Assembly: GCA_038223055.1 (NCBI GenBank)
Contig: JBBRHF010000053.1
Coordinates: forward strand, 1-23,348
Length of the DNA stretch: 23,348 nt
DNA from: JBBRHF01 sp038223055
GTDB taxonomy: Bacteria > Actinomycetota > Actinomycetes > JACCUZ01
Reading direction: 5' to 3'
Positions 5,960 to 13,825 of the stretch are shown in pieces; position 1 is the stretch's first letter; each line of letters begins with the position of its first letter. Below the pieces are notes generated by a model. That model was not told where the DNA came from. It searched no databases and worked only from the letters and a program-made list of their open reading frames with translations. A program made the position numbers and the translations under genes.

Positions 5960-7153
5960 TTAGCCCCTAGACGGCGTGGGTGGCGGAAGACCCCGCAGCG
6001 CCTCGTCGTCATCGAGACCGGTAATTTGCAGCGCGTCGACGATCATCGAGCGGACCTGCGCCAGAACCACCATCGGGGACAGCTCGCTCGAGCGCTCCAC
6101 CCTCGACGAGTCAGCGGCGAGCAGATAGAGATCGTCCCGAACCGACACGGGCAGGGTGCGCTGTCCGAGGTCGGCCGCCATCCTCTCGACGATCGTCCCC
6201 AGCCGGTCCACGAGCTCGGCGTACGCCGCGGGAACCGGCTCGTCGCGGTTGGCTGCGGCCGTCACGCGGCGGATCAGCACGCGCCCGTTGCGGATGGCCC
6301 GGTCCAGCGGTTCGGCGAGGTCGGCGACTGCCTGCACGCTGTCGCGGTGGCCGCGGCGCAGCGGCGACAATCGGATGATGTCCAGCCCCTCGGACGCCGC
6401 CTGCCGGAGATCGTCGAGCCCCGACTCAGTGTCCCGGGCACGTTCCAGGGTGCGCGCCGCACGCTCAACGTCACCGTCGACGGCGCTGCGAGCAGCCTCG
6501 TGCAGCAGCAGGGCCAACTCGTGCAGGACTCTCGCTGCCTGCTGACGCGGTCGGCGCAGCGGGGTCGCGGGGGCCACCACGGCGGCCAGCAAGGCGACCC
6601 CGCCGCCCACCACGGCGTCCAGCCAGCGGCTCAGGCCGGCGCCCGGCGCGGGCAGCAAAGTGGTGACGATCACCGACTGCACCCCGGCCTGGGTGACGAT
6701 GAGCGCGCCCGCATCGAGCAGGACCGCGACCGCCATCGACAGCATGACCACGAGCGTGATCTGCCAGACCCCGGTCCCGGCGATGCTGACGAACAGGTCG
6801 CCGACGCCGACGCCGACGGCGACACCCGCAGTCACCTCGAATACGCGCCGAAGCCGGGCGTTGTAGGAAACACCGAGGGCCACGATCGCGGCAACCGGCG
6901 CAAAGAACGGCTGGGGATGGTCTAACGCCTCGTGAGCGATCCACCACGCAGTCGCGGCCGCCACCGAGACCTGGGCGATCAGGAACGAGCGCTGGCGCAG
7001 CCGGTCAAGCCGGGCCCGCAACTGCGCTCGGCCGTGCCGGGCGGCCCGGGGTCCGAGGTCGCCGCTGAGATCTCGCAACCGTTCCAGCGCGCGGGCCGCG
7101 TCGGTGCTGAGAGGCTTGTGCGGCTTGGTGCGCGGCTTCACGACGTACATCAT
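5960..7153 (-). CDS. FUSC family membrane protein (aromatic acid exporter-like)
   Basis: Integral inner-membrane protein of the fusaric-acid-resistance/aromatic-acid-exporter superfamily. 397 aa from ATG 7153 (a second ATG follows at once). Six hydrophobic segments lie at about 57-75, 82-98, 105-122, 129-147, 150-168 and 178-195, with the characteristic PFFAPVAAIVALGVSYNARL stretch. The C-terminal half (about 200-397) is a long soluble helical domain rich in Arg, Glu and Leu, as in the family. No Shine-Dalgarno marks the start, and upstream in-frame codons exist (ATG 7267), so the N terminus is uncertain. The substrate is unknown; relatives export aromatic acids or unknown solutes. It converges on the sigma-partner gene with 8 bp between the stops and diverges from the DUF5666-like gene. 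Confidence 0.88.
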   Translation of the reverse strand: MMYVVKPRTKPHKPLSTDAARALERLRDLSGDLGPRAARHGRAQLRARLDRLRQRSFLIAQVSVAAATAWWIAHEALDHPQPFFAPVAAIVALGVSYNARLRRVFEVTAGVAVGVGVGDLFVSIAGTGVWQITLVVMLSMAVAVLLDAGALIVTQAGVQSVIVTTLLPAPGAGLSRWLDAVVGGGVALLAAVVAPATPLRRPRQQAARVLHELALLLHEAARSAVDGDVERAARTLERARDTESGLDDLRQAASEGLDIIRLSPLRRGHRDSVQAVADLAEPLDRAIRNGRVLIRRVTAAANRDEPVPAAYAELVDRLGTIVERMAADLGQRTLPVSVRDDLYLLAADSSRVERSSELSPMVVLAQVRSMIVDALQITGLDDDEALRGLPPPTPSRG

Positions 7154-7339
7154 CGCGGGGGGCGCTGGAGGGACCTGCGGCGGATCAGTGGACCGGGCCC
7201 AGCACAGCGCAGGCACAGGTAGTCCGCAGCCAATCCCCAGGGTGGCGCCGCAGATTGGCGGCATCATGACCAGGCAGCCGAGCAGCCGTGACCAACCGCG
7301 CGGAATGGGGTCGGCCTGTGCAAAAAGGAACAGCAAACG

Positions 7340-7894
7340 ATGAGTGACTCAAAGCACCCGGAGTCCAGCGGCGACGACATCCACGGCTACGAGTGGGACC
7401 GGGCGGTCGCCCCGCCAGCGACCGTCAAGGCTGCGGCGACGGCCCGTCGCGGCCAACCCCTCGGGCCGGGCGGAACGGGGGGTCTGCGGCAGCCCGACCC
7501 CGGGACCGGCCGTGGCCGAGATGGCGGTGGCCCGGGCGGCCTGCCTGACGAGCTACGCCTGACCGGGACGATCACCGCGGTGAGCGCGTCGTCGGTGACC
7601 TTCCGGGCCAGTGACGGTACGACGGGGACCTACGCCGTCGATGGCCGCACGCTCATCGTGAAGGACGGCGCGGGGGCAAACCTCGCCGATGTCCAGTCGG
7701 GTGACGCCGCCCCGGTGCAGGTCTACCCGCAGGGCGGCACCACGATGGTCGAGCGCATCTTCGTGGGTCGGATACCGGACTTTGGCGGCGAGGGTGGCGT
7801 CGGTGCAGTGCCGCCCGGATTGCCGGGTGGGACCGATGACTCCGGTGGGACGGCCGGCGGCTCGGGCGCCACGACCACAGCGCGTAGCGCGTAG
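7340..7894 (+). CDS. DUF5666-like domain protein
   Basis: 184-aa protein of unknown function. ATG 7340 is preceded by AAGGAA with 9-nt spacing. Residues 1-70 are polar and Gly/Pro/Arg-rich, probably disordered. Residues about 72-135 (LTGTITAVSASSVTFRASDG, then DGRTLIVKDGAGANLADVQ and GDAAPVQVYPQGG) follow the pattern of the small OB-like beta barrel called DUF5666, where a value 'G-x-I-x-x-V' strand leads into 'T-V-x-x-x-T'-type strands. The C terminus is a Gly/Thr/Ser tail. No signal peptide or membrane helix is visible, unusual because many DUF5666 proteins are exported or membrane-anchored. It diverges from the FUSC gene. Confidence 0.7.
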   Translation: MSDSKHPESSGDDIHGYEWDRAVAPPATVKAAATARRGQPLGPGGTGGLRQPDPGTGRGRDGGGPGGLPDELRLTGTITAVSASSVTFRASDGTTGTYAVDGRTLIVKDGAGANLADVQSGDAAPVQVYPQGGTTMVERIFVGRIPDFGGEGGVGAVPPGLPGGTDDSGGTAGGSGATTTARSA

Positions 7895-8060
7895 CCGCAA
7901 TCCCTTGGGCCACGATCACCCCAACTCGTGCACCACATGAGCCCGCATCGCGAACCAACCCTGCTGGATCGCGGCGCAAAGGGCCGCGAGCGGGGCGAAC
8001 AGTGCGCCGGCGACACAGCGGGGCGCGGCGGGGCGTTCTGCTGGGGAACACCCGCTCAGA

Positions 8061-8345
8061 TCAGACGTCGGCGAAGTGCTCGACGTGCGGGGGGCCAGCG
8101 AAATGTGGTCCGAGCAGCGCCCGCCACTCCGCGAACCGGTCGCTGTTGCGAAACCCGTCGTGCGCCTCGACCGAGGTCCACTCAATCAGCAGCACGAAGC
8201 GCTCCGGCGTCTCGATCCCCTGGGTCATCCGCATCGTAAGGCAGCCCGGCGTCTGCGCGACCAGCGCGCGCGCCTCGGCGTAGGCAGCCCGGAAGCCCGC
8301 CCCCGAGCCAGGAGTCGTGTCGATGAGCGCAACCTCGAGAACCAT
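8061..8345 (-). CDS. Antibiotic biosynthesis monooxygenase (ABM) domain protein
   Basis: 94-aa single-domain protein of the ABM/dimeric alpha-beta barrel fold, which includes quinol monooxygenases and IsdG-like haem-degrading enzymes. The pattern fits: N-terminal strand MVLEVALIDTTPGSGAGF, helix YAEARALVAQTPGCL, strands MRMTQGIETPERFVLLIEW, then SVEAHDGFRNSDRFAEWRAL and a C-terminal HFAG..HVEHF end. WTSVEAHDGFRNS is typical of this family. The reaction cannot be predicted. The gene starts with ATG without a Shine-Dalgarno and diverges from the S53 peptidase gene 84 bp away. Confidence 0.85.
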   Translation of the reverse strand: MVLEVALIDTTPGSGAGFRAAYAEARALVAQTPGCLTMRMTQGIETPERFVLLIEWTSVEAHDGFRNSDRFAEWRALLGPHFAGPPHVEHFADV

Positions 8346-8428
8346 GGACGCAGCCTGTCACACCCCGAACCTGACGCCGTACGGCGCGGCCGGTCGCCTC
8401 TGTCGGCGGCGGACGGCACGATGTGCGG

Positions 8429-10018
8429 ATGAGCGACAACGAGTTCCGGCCCCTTCCTGGCAGCGAACGCCACTCGACGGCGGACACCCGCACCACTCGC
8501 CCGGTGCAGGACGACGAGCCGATCGCTGTGACGGTGGTGCTGCGGCGGCGCGCCGAGCTGCCCGACGAGTTGGTGACCGGTGCGGGCACCGTCTCCCGCA
8601 ACGAGCTGACCCGCCGGTTCGGTGCCGACCCGGCCGACGTCGAGCAGGTGCGCCGGGTGCTGACCGGGCAAGGCCTCACCGTCACCGAAGTCGACGAGGG
8701 TCAGCGCCGCGTGGGGGTCACCGGCCCCGCGTGGGCGCTGCGCCACACGTTTGGTGCCCGGATGGCCCAGGTGACCACCCGCGACGGGGCGTCCGGGGCC
8801 GAGGTCAGCCACCGCCAGCGGGAGTCCGGCCTTCGGGTGCCGGCCGAGCTCGACGGGGTCGTCGTGGCGGTCCTCGGCCTGGACGACCGACCGCAGGCGC
8901 AGACCCGGTTCCGGATCGCCCGGGCGGGCGCTCGGGTGTCCTACACCCCGGTCCAGCTCGGCGAGATCTACGCGTTCCCACCCGGCACCGACGGCGCCGG
9001 CCAGACGATCGCGATCATCGAGCTTGGCGGCGGCTTCGCGTCGGCGGAGGTCGCGACCTACTTCGCCGATCTCGGGGTCGGCCCGGTCACTGTGCGGGCG
9101 GTCGGTGTCGACGGCGCACGCAACAGGCCGGGCGGGGATCCCGGCGGTGCCGACGGCGAGGTCCTGCTGGACATCGAGGTCGCCGGCGGCCTCGCCCCGG
9201 GCGCCGAGCTCGTCGTCTATTTCGCGCCCAACACCGACCGCGGTTTCCTCGACGCCGTCGCGACCGCCGTCCATGCCGACCCCACGCCGGCCGCAGTGTC
9301 CATCAGCTGGGGCTTGGCCGAGGATGCCTGGACGGCGCAGGGCCGGACGTCGCTCAACGGGGCGTTCACCGACGCCGCAGCGCTCGGGGTCACGGTCTGC
9401 GCGGCATCCGGAGACGGCGGCAGCAGCGACGGCGTGACCGACGGCGCCGCGCACGTCGACTTTCCCGCCGCGAGCCCATTCGTCCTGGGTTGCGGGGGCA
9501 CCAGCCTGCACGCCGACCCGGGCACGGGACGGGTCAGGTCGGAGACGGTGTGGAACGACGGCACGGGCGGCGCCACCGGCGGCGGCGTCAGCACCGTCTT
9601 CGACCAGCCGTCCTACCAGTCCGGAGCCGGCGTTCCAGCCAGGGCCGGGGGCGGCGCCGGCCGGGGAGTGCCCGACGTCTCGGCCGACGCCGACCCCGCC
9701 ACCGGCTACCAGGTGCTCGTGGACGGGTCGGCGCAGGTCATCGGCGGGACCAGCGCGGTCGCGCCGCTGTGGGCCGCGCTGGTCACCCGCCTGGTGCAGG
9801 CGAGCGGCCGTCCACTCGGTCTGCTGCAGCCGACGCTCTACGGCGCCGCCATCGGGTTGCGCGACATCACCGACGGTGACAACGGTGCCTATCCGGCCGG
9901 TCCTGGCTGGGACGCCTGCACAGGCCTGGGCGTCCCGGTGGGAACCGACCTGGTCGCGCTCTTCGCCGGCGCAGGCGAGCCGCCGAATCCGGACCCGCCG
10001 GGCGGGACGCCGACGTAG
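8429..10018 (+). CDS. S53 family (sedolisin/kumamolisin-like) serine-carboxyl peptidase
   Basis: Acid-active endopeptidase made as a proenzyme. 529 aa. Residues about 30-150 match the pro-kumamolisin activation domain; the catalytic domain follows. Catalytic residues by motif: Glu244 and Asp248 (GEVLLDIEVAGGLAPGAE), oxyanion Asp329 (ASGDGGSSDG) and Ser442 (GGTSAVAPLWAAL). Their spacing (4, 81, 113) closely matches kumamolisin (Glu78, Asp82, Asp164, Ser278). The C-terminal Ca2+-site segment is DITDGDNGAYPAGPGWDACT (about 479-498). No signal peptide precedes the prodomain, so the export route is unclear. Start chosen at ATG 8429; a GTG at 8423 adds two residues. No clear Shine-Dalgarno. It converges on the GH15 gene. 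Confidence 0.95.
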   Translation: MSDNEFRPLPGSERHSTADTRTTRPVQDDEPIAVTVVLRRRAELPDELVTGAGTVSRNELTRRFGADPADVEQVRRVLTGQGLTVTEVDEGQRRVGVTGPAWALRHTFGARMAQVTTRDGASGAEVSHRQRESGLRVPAELDGVVVAVLGLDDRPQAQTRFRIARAGARVSYTPVQLGEIYAFPPGTDGAGQTIAIIELGGGFASAEVATYFADLGVGPVTVRAVGVDGARNRPGGDPGGADGEVLLDIEVAGGLAPGAELVVYFAPNTDRGFLDAVATAVHADPTPAAVSISWGLAEDAWTAQGRTSLNGAFTDAAALGVTVCAASGDGGSSDGVTDGAAHVDFPAASPFVLGCGGTSLHADPGTGRVRSETVWNDGTGGATGGGVSTVFDQPSYQSGAGVPARAGGGAGRGVPDVSADADPATGYQVLVDGSAQVIGGTSAVAPLWAALVTRLVQASGRPLGLLQPTLYGAAIGLRDITDGDNGAYPAGPGWDACTGLGVPVGTDLVALFAGAGEPPNPDPPGGTPT

Positions 10019-10042
10019 TCCGGGGGTTCCCGGGCAGCCGTA

Positions 10043-10086
10043 ACGTCCGAACAAGCGTGCGGCATAGCCCACGCTTGTTCGGACGT
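10043..10086. terminator. 17-bp hairpin, probable bidirectional terminator
   Basis: ACGTCCGAACAAGCGTG (10043-10059) pairs perfectly with CACGCTTGTTCGGACGT (10070-10086) around a 10-nt loop in which GGC/GCC can also pair. It lies 24 bp after the S53 peptidase stop, between two convergent genes. Confidence 0.75.
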
Positions 10087-10092
10087 AACCGC

Positions 10093-10124
10093 TGGCGCTG
10101 CCGGCAACAATGTCGGCAGCGCCA
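10093..10124. terminator. 11-bp hairpin, probable second terminator
   Basis: TGGCGCTGCCG (10093-10103) and CGGCAGCGCCA (10114-10124) pair perfectly around a 10-nt loop. It follows the first hairpin by 6 bp and probably serves the leftward GH15 transcript. Neither hairpin has a T-tract. Confidence 0.65.
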
Positions 10125-10126
10125 CA

Positions 10127-10162
10127 GGCGTCACGGGCGTCACGGGCGTCACACGGGCGTCA
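10127..10162. repeat. Short tandem repeat GGCGTCACG
   Basis: Four copies of GGCGTCA(CG): starts at 10127, 10136 and 10145 (9-bp period) and a fourth displaced by 2 bp at 10156. It lies in the intergenic gap between the tandem hairpins and the GH15 stop. Confidence 0.9.
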
Positions 10163-10197
10163 GGCCGCCACCGCCGCCGCAGGCGCCTGGACCCCCG

Positions 10198-13100
10198 CTA
10201 GGGCACCGCAACCCCGGCGATGACGACTTGCCCCCGCGAGCGGTCCAGCTCCACGGCCTGGTCCACACCGACGGAAGTGAGCACGTCGACTGACTTCGCC
10301 ACGCTGCCCGGGGCGGCCGCGCACATCGGGTTGCCGGCGGTGACCGCGGCCGCCGTGCACACCCCGAACTGGAACGCCTCACCGAGCTGGGTGAAGCCGC
10401 GGGCCTGGTCGGGGCTGAACCCGTCCTGCCCGGTCAGGACCACCGCGAACCGCCAGCCCGCGGACGGCGTCCCACCCAGCGCCGGCTTGCTCACCGTGAA
10501 CGTGACGAACCGGGTCACGGCGTTGGCCCGGATCGCGACGGTGCCCAGCGTGCGACCGCCACCGTCGATGAACCGCTGCCCGAAGCCTTGCACCTCGATC
10601 AGCCGGTTCCACGCCGAGGCCGGGTCGATCGTGTAGTTGCGCCCGGGGAACGACGCTGCCGTCGAGGTCGTCCCGCCACCGGGGACTGCCGCGTAGACAT
10701 CGACCAGTTGCGCACCGAGCGGGCTGCCGAAGGTGGGCGCGAGGTTGCGGGTTTGCACCCGGAACGTCACCGTGTCCGCGCCGCTGTCGAAGACCTGAAA
10801 CCGCTGGAGGTCGTAGGCGCCGGGCTGGAAGTCCGGGGCACTGGGGTAGGCGTAGGTGCCCGGCCCGTTGTCGTCGCCGTCGGGATCGGTCGTCTCGAAC
10901 AGCAGCGGCCCCGGCACCACGTCGAACACGACGGTGCGTTGGGCGAACCCGGTCGCGCCGTCGGGTGCGGTGGCCGCCGCGGTGATCGAGTCGGTGCCAG
11001 GCGGCACCGGCAGCCGCACCGAGAAGGCGCCGTCAGTGCCCGCCGTCGTCGTGGCCGTCGTCGACGCCCCGGCGATGTCGACGTTGATCGCGGTCACGTC
11101 GACGGTCGAGCCAGGGGCCGTTGTGCCGGCGACAGTTGTCGCGTCGACCACGAGGGAGTTGTCGACCGGGGAGGTGAGGGTGACCGCGATCCCCTTCTGT
11201 GCGTTGGTGATGTATCGCGCCACCGTGTCGGCCGGCCGCTCGAGGATGCGCCCCGCCTTGAGGTCGGCCGAGAGCCGGACGTACGACGCGGCGGACCAGG
11301 TCAGCGGGGATGCGCTGCCGACGGCCTTGCCGTTGGTGAACCCGATCGAGGCGCACTCGGGCCGGGCGCCGAAGGGTGAGGCGGGCAGGTCGGGGTTCTC
11401 CCAGAACTGTTCCGGGATCAGGCCCACTCCCGAGGACGACCGTGCCATGGAGTCGAACAGCGCCACCGCCGTGGCCGGGTTGCCGGTGACCAGATCGTGC
11501 TCGGCGCGCTCGCCGGACAGGGCCGGCCAGAGGTGTCCCGAGCCCTTGTTCTGCGGCTGGGCGGCGCAGACACCGGCCCACGGCTTGCCCTGCACGGTGC
11601 AGTCGGTGCCGTCGGCGACGTTGCAGTCGCCGTATCCGTCCTCGGTGCCGGCTCCAGTCGTGCCATAGCGGTAGAAGCCGGTGCCGCTGCCGGTGTCGCG
11701 GGAGATGACCCGATCCACCACGCCCACCGAGTTCGCGACGTCCGCGTCGTCCTGCGCCAGCACGCCGAGGCGGGTGAGCTCGAGGAACCCGGCGTCCACA
11801 ACGGATTTCTGGTCGGCGTCAGGGCCGCCGTTGCCCAGGTTGTAGCTGAACGCCGAGTCGGGGTCGGCGTTCTTGGACAGCCGGATGAAGTAGGGCGCCG
11901 CCGACAAGGGGCCCGTCGTCGTACGGGTCCAGGTCTTGATGTTGCGCTGGTAGTGGTCCGCGGTGGCGAGGTAGATGCGGGCGCCCGCCGGGTCTGCGTT
12001 GTCCCGGGCGATCGCGCCTGCAGCGGTGAGCCCCGCGATCTCCGCAGCGATCGTGGACGGGGAGAAGCCGCTCTGCTCCTCCCAGCGCTCCGAGCCGAAC
12101 GACGGGCCGTGCGCGACAACGAAGTCGGCCGCCCGCTTGATGTGGTCGCGGTAGAAGGCGGCGTCGGTCAGGCCCACCGTGCGCGCCATCAGGATCGGGT
12201 AGGCGACCTCGTCGAGCTGGGTGCCGAACGAGTCCGGAGCAGTCTTGCCGTTGACCAAGGAGTTGCGCGGCATCGAACCGTCGGCCTGCTGTTGGCGCTC
12301 GAACAGGAACCGAACTGTCGCCCGGGCGGTGGCCAGGTCACCGGTGGACACCAAACCGGTGAAGGTCTCATAGAGGTCGCGCGCGAACACCTCCCGGTAG
12401 GAGCCGAAGTAGTCGTTCGCCGGATCGCCGGCGCTGACGGCCTGCCCCCACGGGCTGGCCATCGACGCGACCACGGCACCGGAGAACGTCTTGTCCTCGC
12501 TAGTCTTGAGCACGTTCGCCGACACCCAGTAGGCCGCGGCGAGGCGGGCGCGGGTGGCGCGGTCAGCGCCGCGCGGTGACACCGGGCCGTGCAGCCTCGC
12601 GTCGTAGGCTCGCCAGCCCTTGGCGTAGCCCCGCGCCAGGTCCCCGAACCCGGTGCGGGCGGTGGCCCCGGCGACCGAGACCGCCCGCGCCTGCGTCGGG
12701 CCGAACCCGAGTGCGAGAGTCGCGGTTGCGTTGTGCCGGGTGTCCACCAACGCCGTCTGCGCGACGTTGCCCTTCAAGGCGACGTCGTATGTCGTGGCGA
12801 GGCGGTGGTCGGCGTCGAGCTGGGTGAGGCCGTCGCTGGCCGTGCCCGCGAACCCGCTCGATGCGTCGAGGAACGGTCGGTCGGCGCGCAGCGCGGCGAA
12901 GACTGGCTGGGCATAGTCGCGGTTGGCGGCGATGGTCGCGGTGTCGACGTCGCTGGAGACCGGCACCGGCGAGCCGGTCGAGGTGTCGATGACCGCGTCG
13001 TCCTCGCCCGCGTTGTCGGCGCCGCCGCCGCCGTTGCCGTTGGCGGTCGCGTCGAGGCGGACATAGAGCTTCAGGTCCCCGGAGCGGTCGCGGGCCAGGT

Positions 13101-13575
13101 CCCGCAGGCGGGTGCGGACCACGACGCTGTTGCGCGCCGGGTCGGTGAGGTAGTCGGTGACGATGGTGTAGCGGCCGCTCTTGGCCGTGCTGGTCACCTC
13201 GCAGGACATGCCGCTGCGGTCCAGCGCGCGCACGGTGTAGGTGGTGTCGCGGGTCTGCAGGTCGGTGAAGGTGCGCCCGTCGGTGACCACGAACTGCATC
13301 GTTTCGACGTTGGTGTTGTCGATGGTCGGGTAGTAGACGTCGGAGAGCACGCCACCGGCGACTGTGAACCAGACCTTCGAGCCGCTGGTGCGCGACGTAC
13401 CGAGGCAGTCCTTGCGGGCCAGGTCGAAGTGCGACAGCGCGCCGGGTGCGCCGGGCGCCGCCGACGGGGTTGCGGCTTGCGCCGAGGGAAGCGACAGGCC
13501 GCCGGCGGCGAGCGCACCCGCAGCCAGGGCCACGACGACGACGGATCGGCTACGGCGGGGGTGTCCAGCGGGCAT
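10198..13575 (-). CDS. Secreted GH15 glucodextranase/glucoamylase-type glycoside hydrolase
   Basis: Exo-acting inverting alpha-glucosidase releasing glucose from alpha-1,6- or alpha-1,4-glucans outside the cell. 1125 aa. Signal peptide: RRSR, hydrophobic core to about residue 27, AQA cleavage near 34. Residues about 40-320 match the N domain of glucodextranase; 335-790 the (alpha/alpha)6 catalytic domain. General acid Glu499 (SERWEEQSGFSP), general base Glu689 (HLWPALSGERAEH). Residues about 797-890 form an Ig-like beta domain (TLTSPVDNSLVVDATTVAGT), and 895-1125 resemble the C-terminal DOMON-type module of glucodextranase. This N-A-B-C order matches Arthrobacter glucodextranase, favouring dextran or isomalto-oligosaccharides, but linkage specificity is inferred. 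GGAGG 7 nt upstream fixes ATG 13575. Confidence 0.93.
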   Translation of the reverse strand: MPAGHPRRSRSVVVVALAAGALAAGGLSLPSAQAATPSAAPGAPGALSHFDLARKDCLGTSRTSGSKVWFTVAGGVLSDVYYPTIDNTNVETMQFVVTDGRTFTDLQTRDTTYTVRALDRSGMSCEVTSTAKSGRYTIVTDYLTDPARNSVVVRTRLRDLARDRSGDLKLYVRLDATANGNGGGGADNAGEDDAVIDTSTGSPVPVSSDVDTATIAANRDYAQPVFAALRADRPFLDASSGFAGTASDGLTQLDADHRLATTYDVALKGNVAQTALVDTRHNATATLALGFGPTQARAVSVAGATARTGFGDLARGYAKGWRAYDARLHGPVSPRGADRATRARLAAAYWVSANVLKTSEDKTFSGAVVASMASPWGQAVSAGDPANDYFGSYREVFARDLYETFTGLVSTGDLATARATVRFLFERQQQADGSMPRNSLVNGKTAPDSFGTQLDEVAYPILMARTVGLTDAAFYRDHIKRAADFVVAHGPSFGSERWEEQSGFSPSTIAAEIAGLTAAGAIARDNADPAGARIYLATADHYQRNIKTWTRTTTGPLSAAPYFIRLSKNADPDSAFSYNLGNGGPDADQKSVVDAGFLELTRLGVLAQDDADVANSVGVVDRVISRDTGSGTGFYRYGTTGAGTEDGYGDCNVADGTDCTVQGKPWAGVCAAQPQNKGSGHLWPALSGERAEHDLVTGNPATAVALFDSMARSSSGVGLIPEQFWENPDLPASPFGARPECASIGFTNGKAVGSASPLTWSAASYVRLSADLKAGRILERPADTVARYITNAQKGIAVTLTSPVDNSLVVDATTVAGTTAPGSTVDVTAINVDIAGASTTATTTAGTDGAFSVRLPVPPGTDSITAAATAPDGATGFAQRTVVFDVVPGPLLFETTDPDGDDNGPGTYAYPSAPDFQPGAYDLQRFQVFDSGADTVTFRVQTRNLAPTFGSPLGAQLVDVYAAVPGGGTTSTAASFPGRNYTIDPASAWNRLIEVQGFGQRFIDGGGRTLGTVAIRANAVTRFVTFTVSKPALGGTPSAGWRFAVVLTGQDGFSPDQARGFTQLGEAFQFGVCTAAAVTAGNPMCAAAPGSVAKSVDVLTSVGVDQAVELDRSRGQVVIAGVAVP

Positions 13576-13582
13576 GACCCGA

Positions 13583-13587
13583 CCTCC
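13583..13587 (-). promoter_or_regulatory. Ribosome binding site deciding the GH15 start
   Basis: GGAGG on the minus strand lies 7 nt before ATG 13575. That start puts the basic n-region directly ahead of the signal-peptide core; the in-frame start at 13659 would add 28 hydrophilic residues that would spoil it. Confidence 0.8.
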
Positions 13588-13825
13588 AGTGACGAGCAGC
13601 CGTCGGGGTTGCGAGGGACCCCGACGCCGGTCGCACGGGTGGTGCGCCCCGGGGGACACCTCAGCCCGTGCCGGCCGGTTTTGTCAATGGGTGGACCGGT
13701 ATCGTCCGCCCGCGGCGCATGCGGCCTCCGCAACCACGCTGGCGACGTCGTGCATGTGGACCGGTTGGGGGGCGCGAATCGCCGCGCGCAGCCGGTCCAC
13801 TGCGGCTCTGGTCGTCTCGCCAGCG
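13588..13825. other. Upstream region of the GH15 gene
   Basis: No confident gene. On the minus strand a TTGACA hexamer (13682-13687) could be a -35 box, but no convincing -10 box sits 17-18 nt beyond it. A 38-aa minus-strand ORF (GTG 13800 to TGA 13684) is possible but has no Shine-Dalgarno. The motif GTGGACCGG occurs three times here (see the separate entry). Confidence 0.4.
13691..13800. promoter_or_regulatory. Three copies of GTGGACCGG, candidate operators
   Basis: GTGGACCGGT at 13691-13700 and 13756-13765 (direct) and GTGGACCGGC at 13791-13800 on the opposite strand. They lie 116-225 bp upstream of the GH15 start and downstream of the phosphodiesterase stop. A recurring motif before a carbohydrate-active enzyme gene suggests a regulator site, but no regulator is linked. 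Confidence 0.35.

Noticed and set aside
7916..8060. Minus-strand frame ending in a protein-like tail (IQQGWFAMRAHVVHELG)
   Set aside because: Its upstream part overlaps the ABM gene in another frame, with no start or homology; possibly a decayed remnant but unsupported.
10047..10062. LexA/SOS box resembling GAAC-N4-GTTC
   Set aside because: The second half reads GTGC instead of GTTC and the site lies between convergent stops; the hairpin explains it better.
8225..10072. Long minus-strand open frame opposite the S53 peptidase gene
   Set aside because: Antisense shadow; the plus strand has all S53 catalytic motifs.
13682..13687. TTGACA -35 box for the GH15 gene
   Set aside because: No credible -10 hexamer at 17-18 nt spacing; kept only as a remark on the upstream region.
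13684..13800. 38-aa minus-strand ORF downstream of the phosphodiesterase gene
   Set aside because: Codon use is plausible but there is no ribosome binding site or recognisable motif; too short to support from one sequence.
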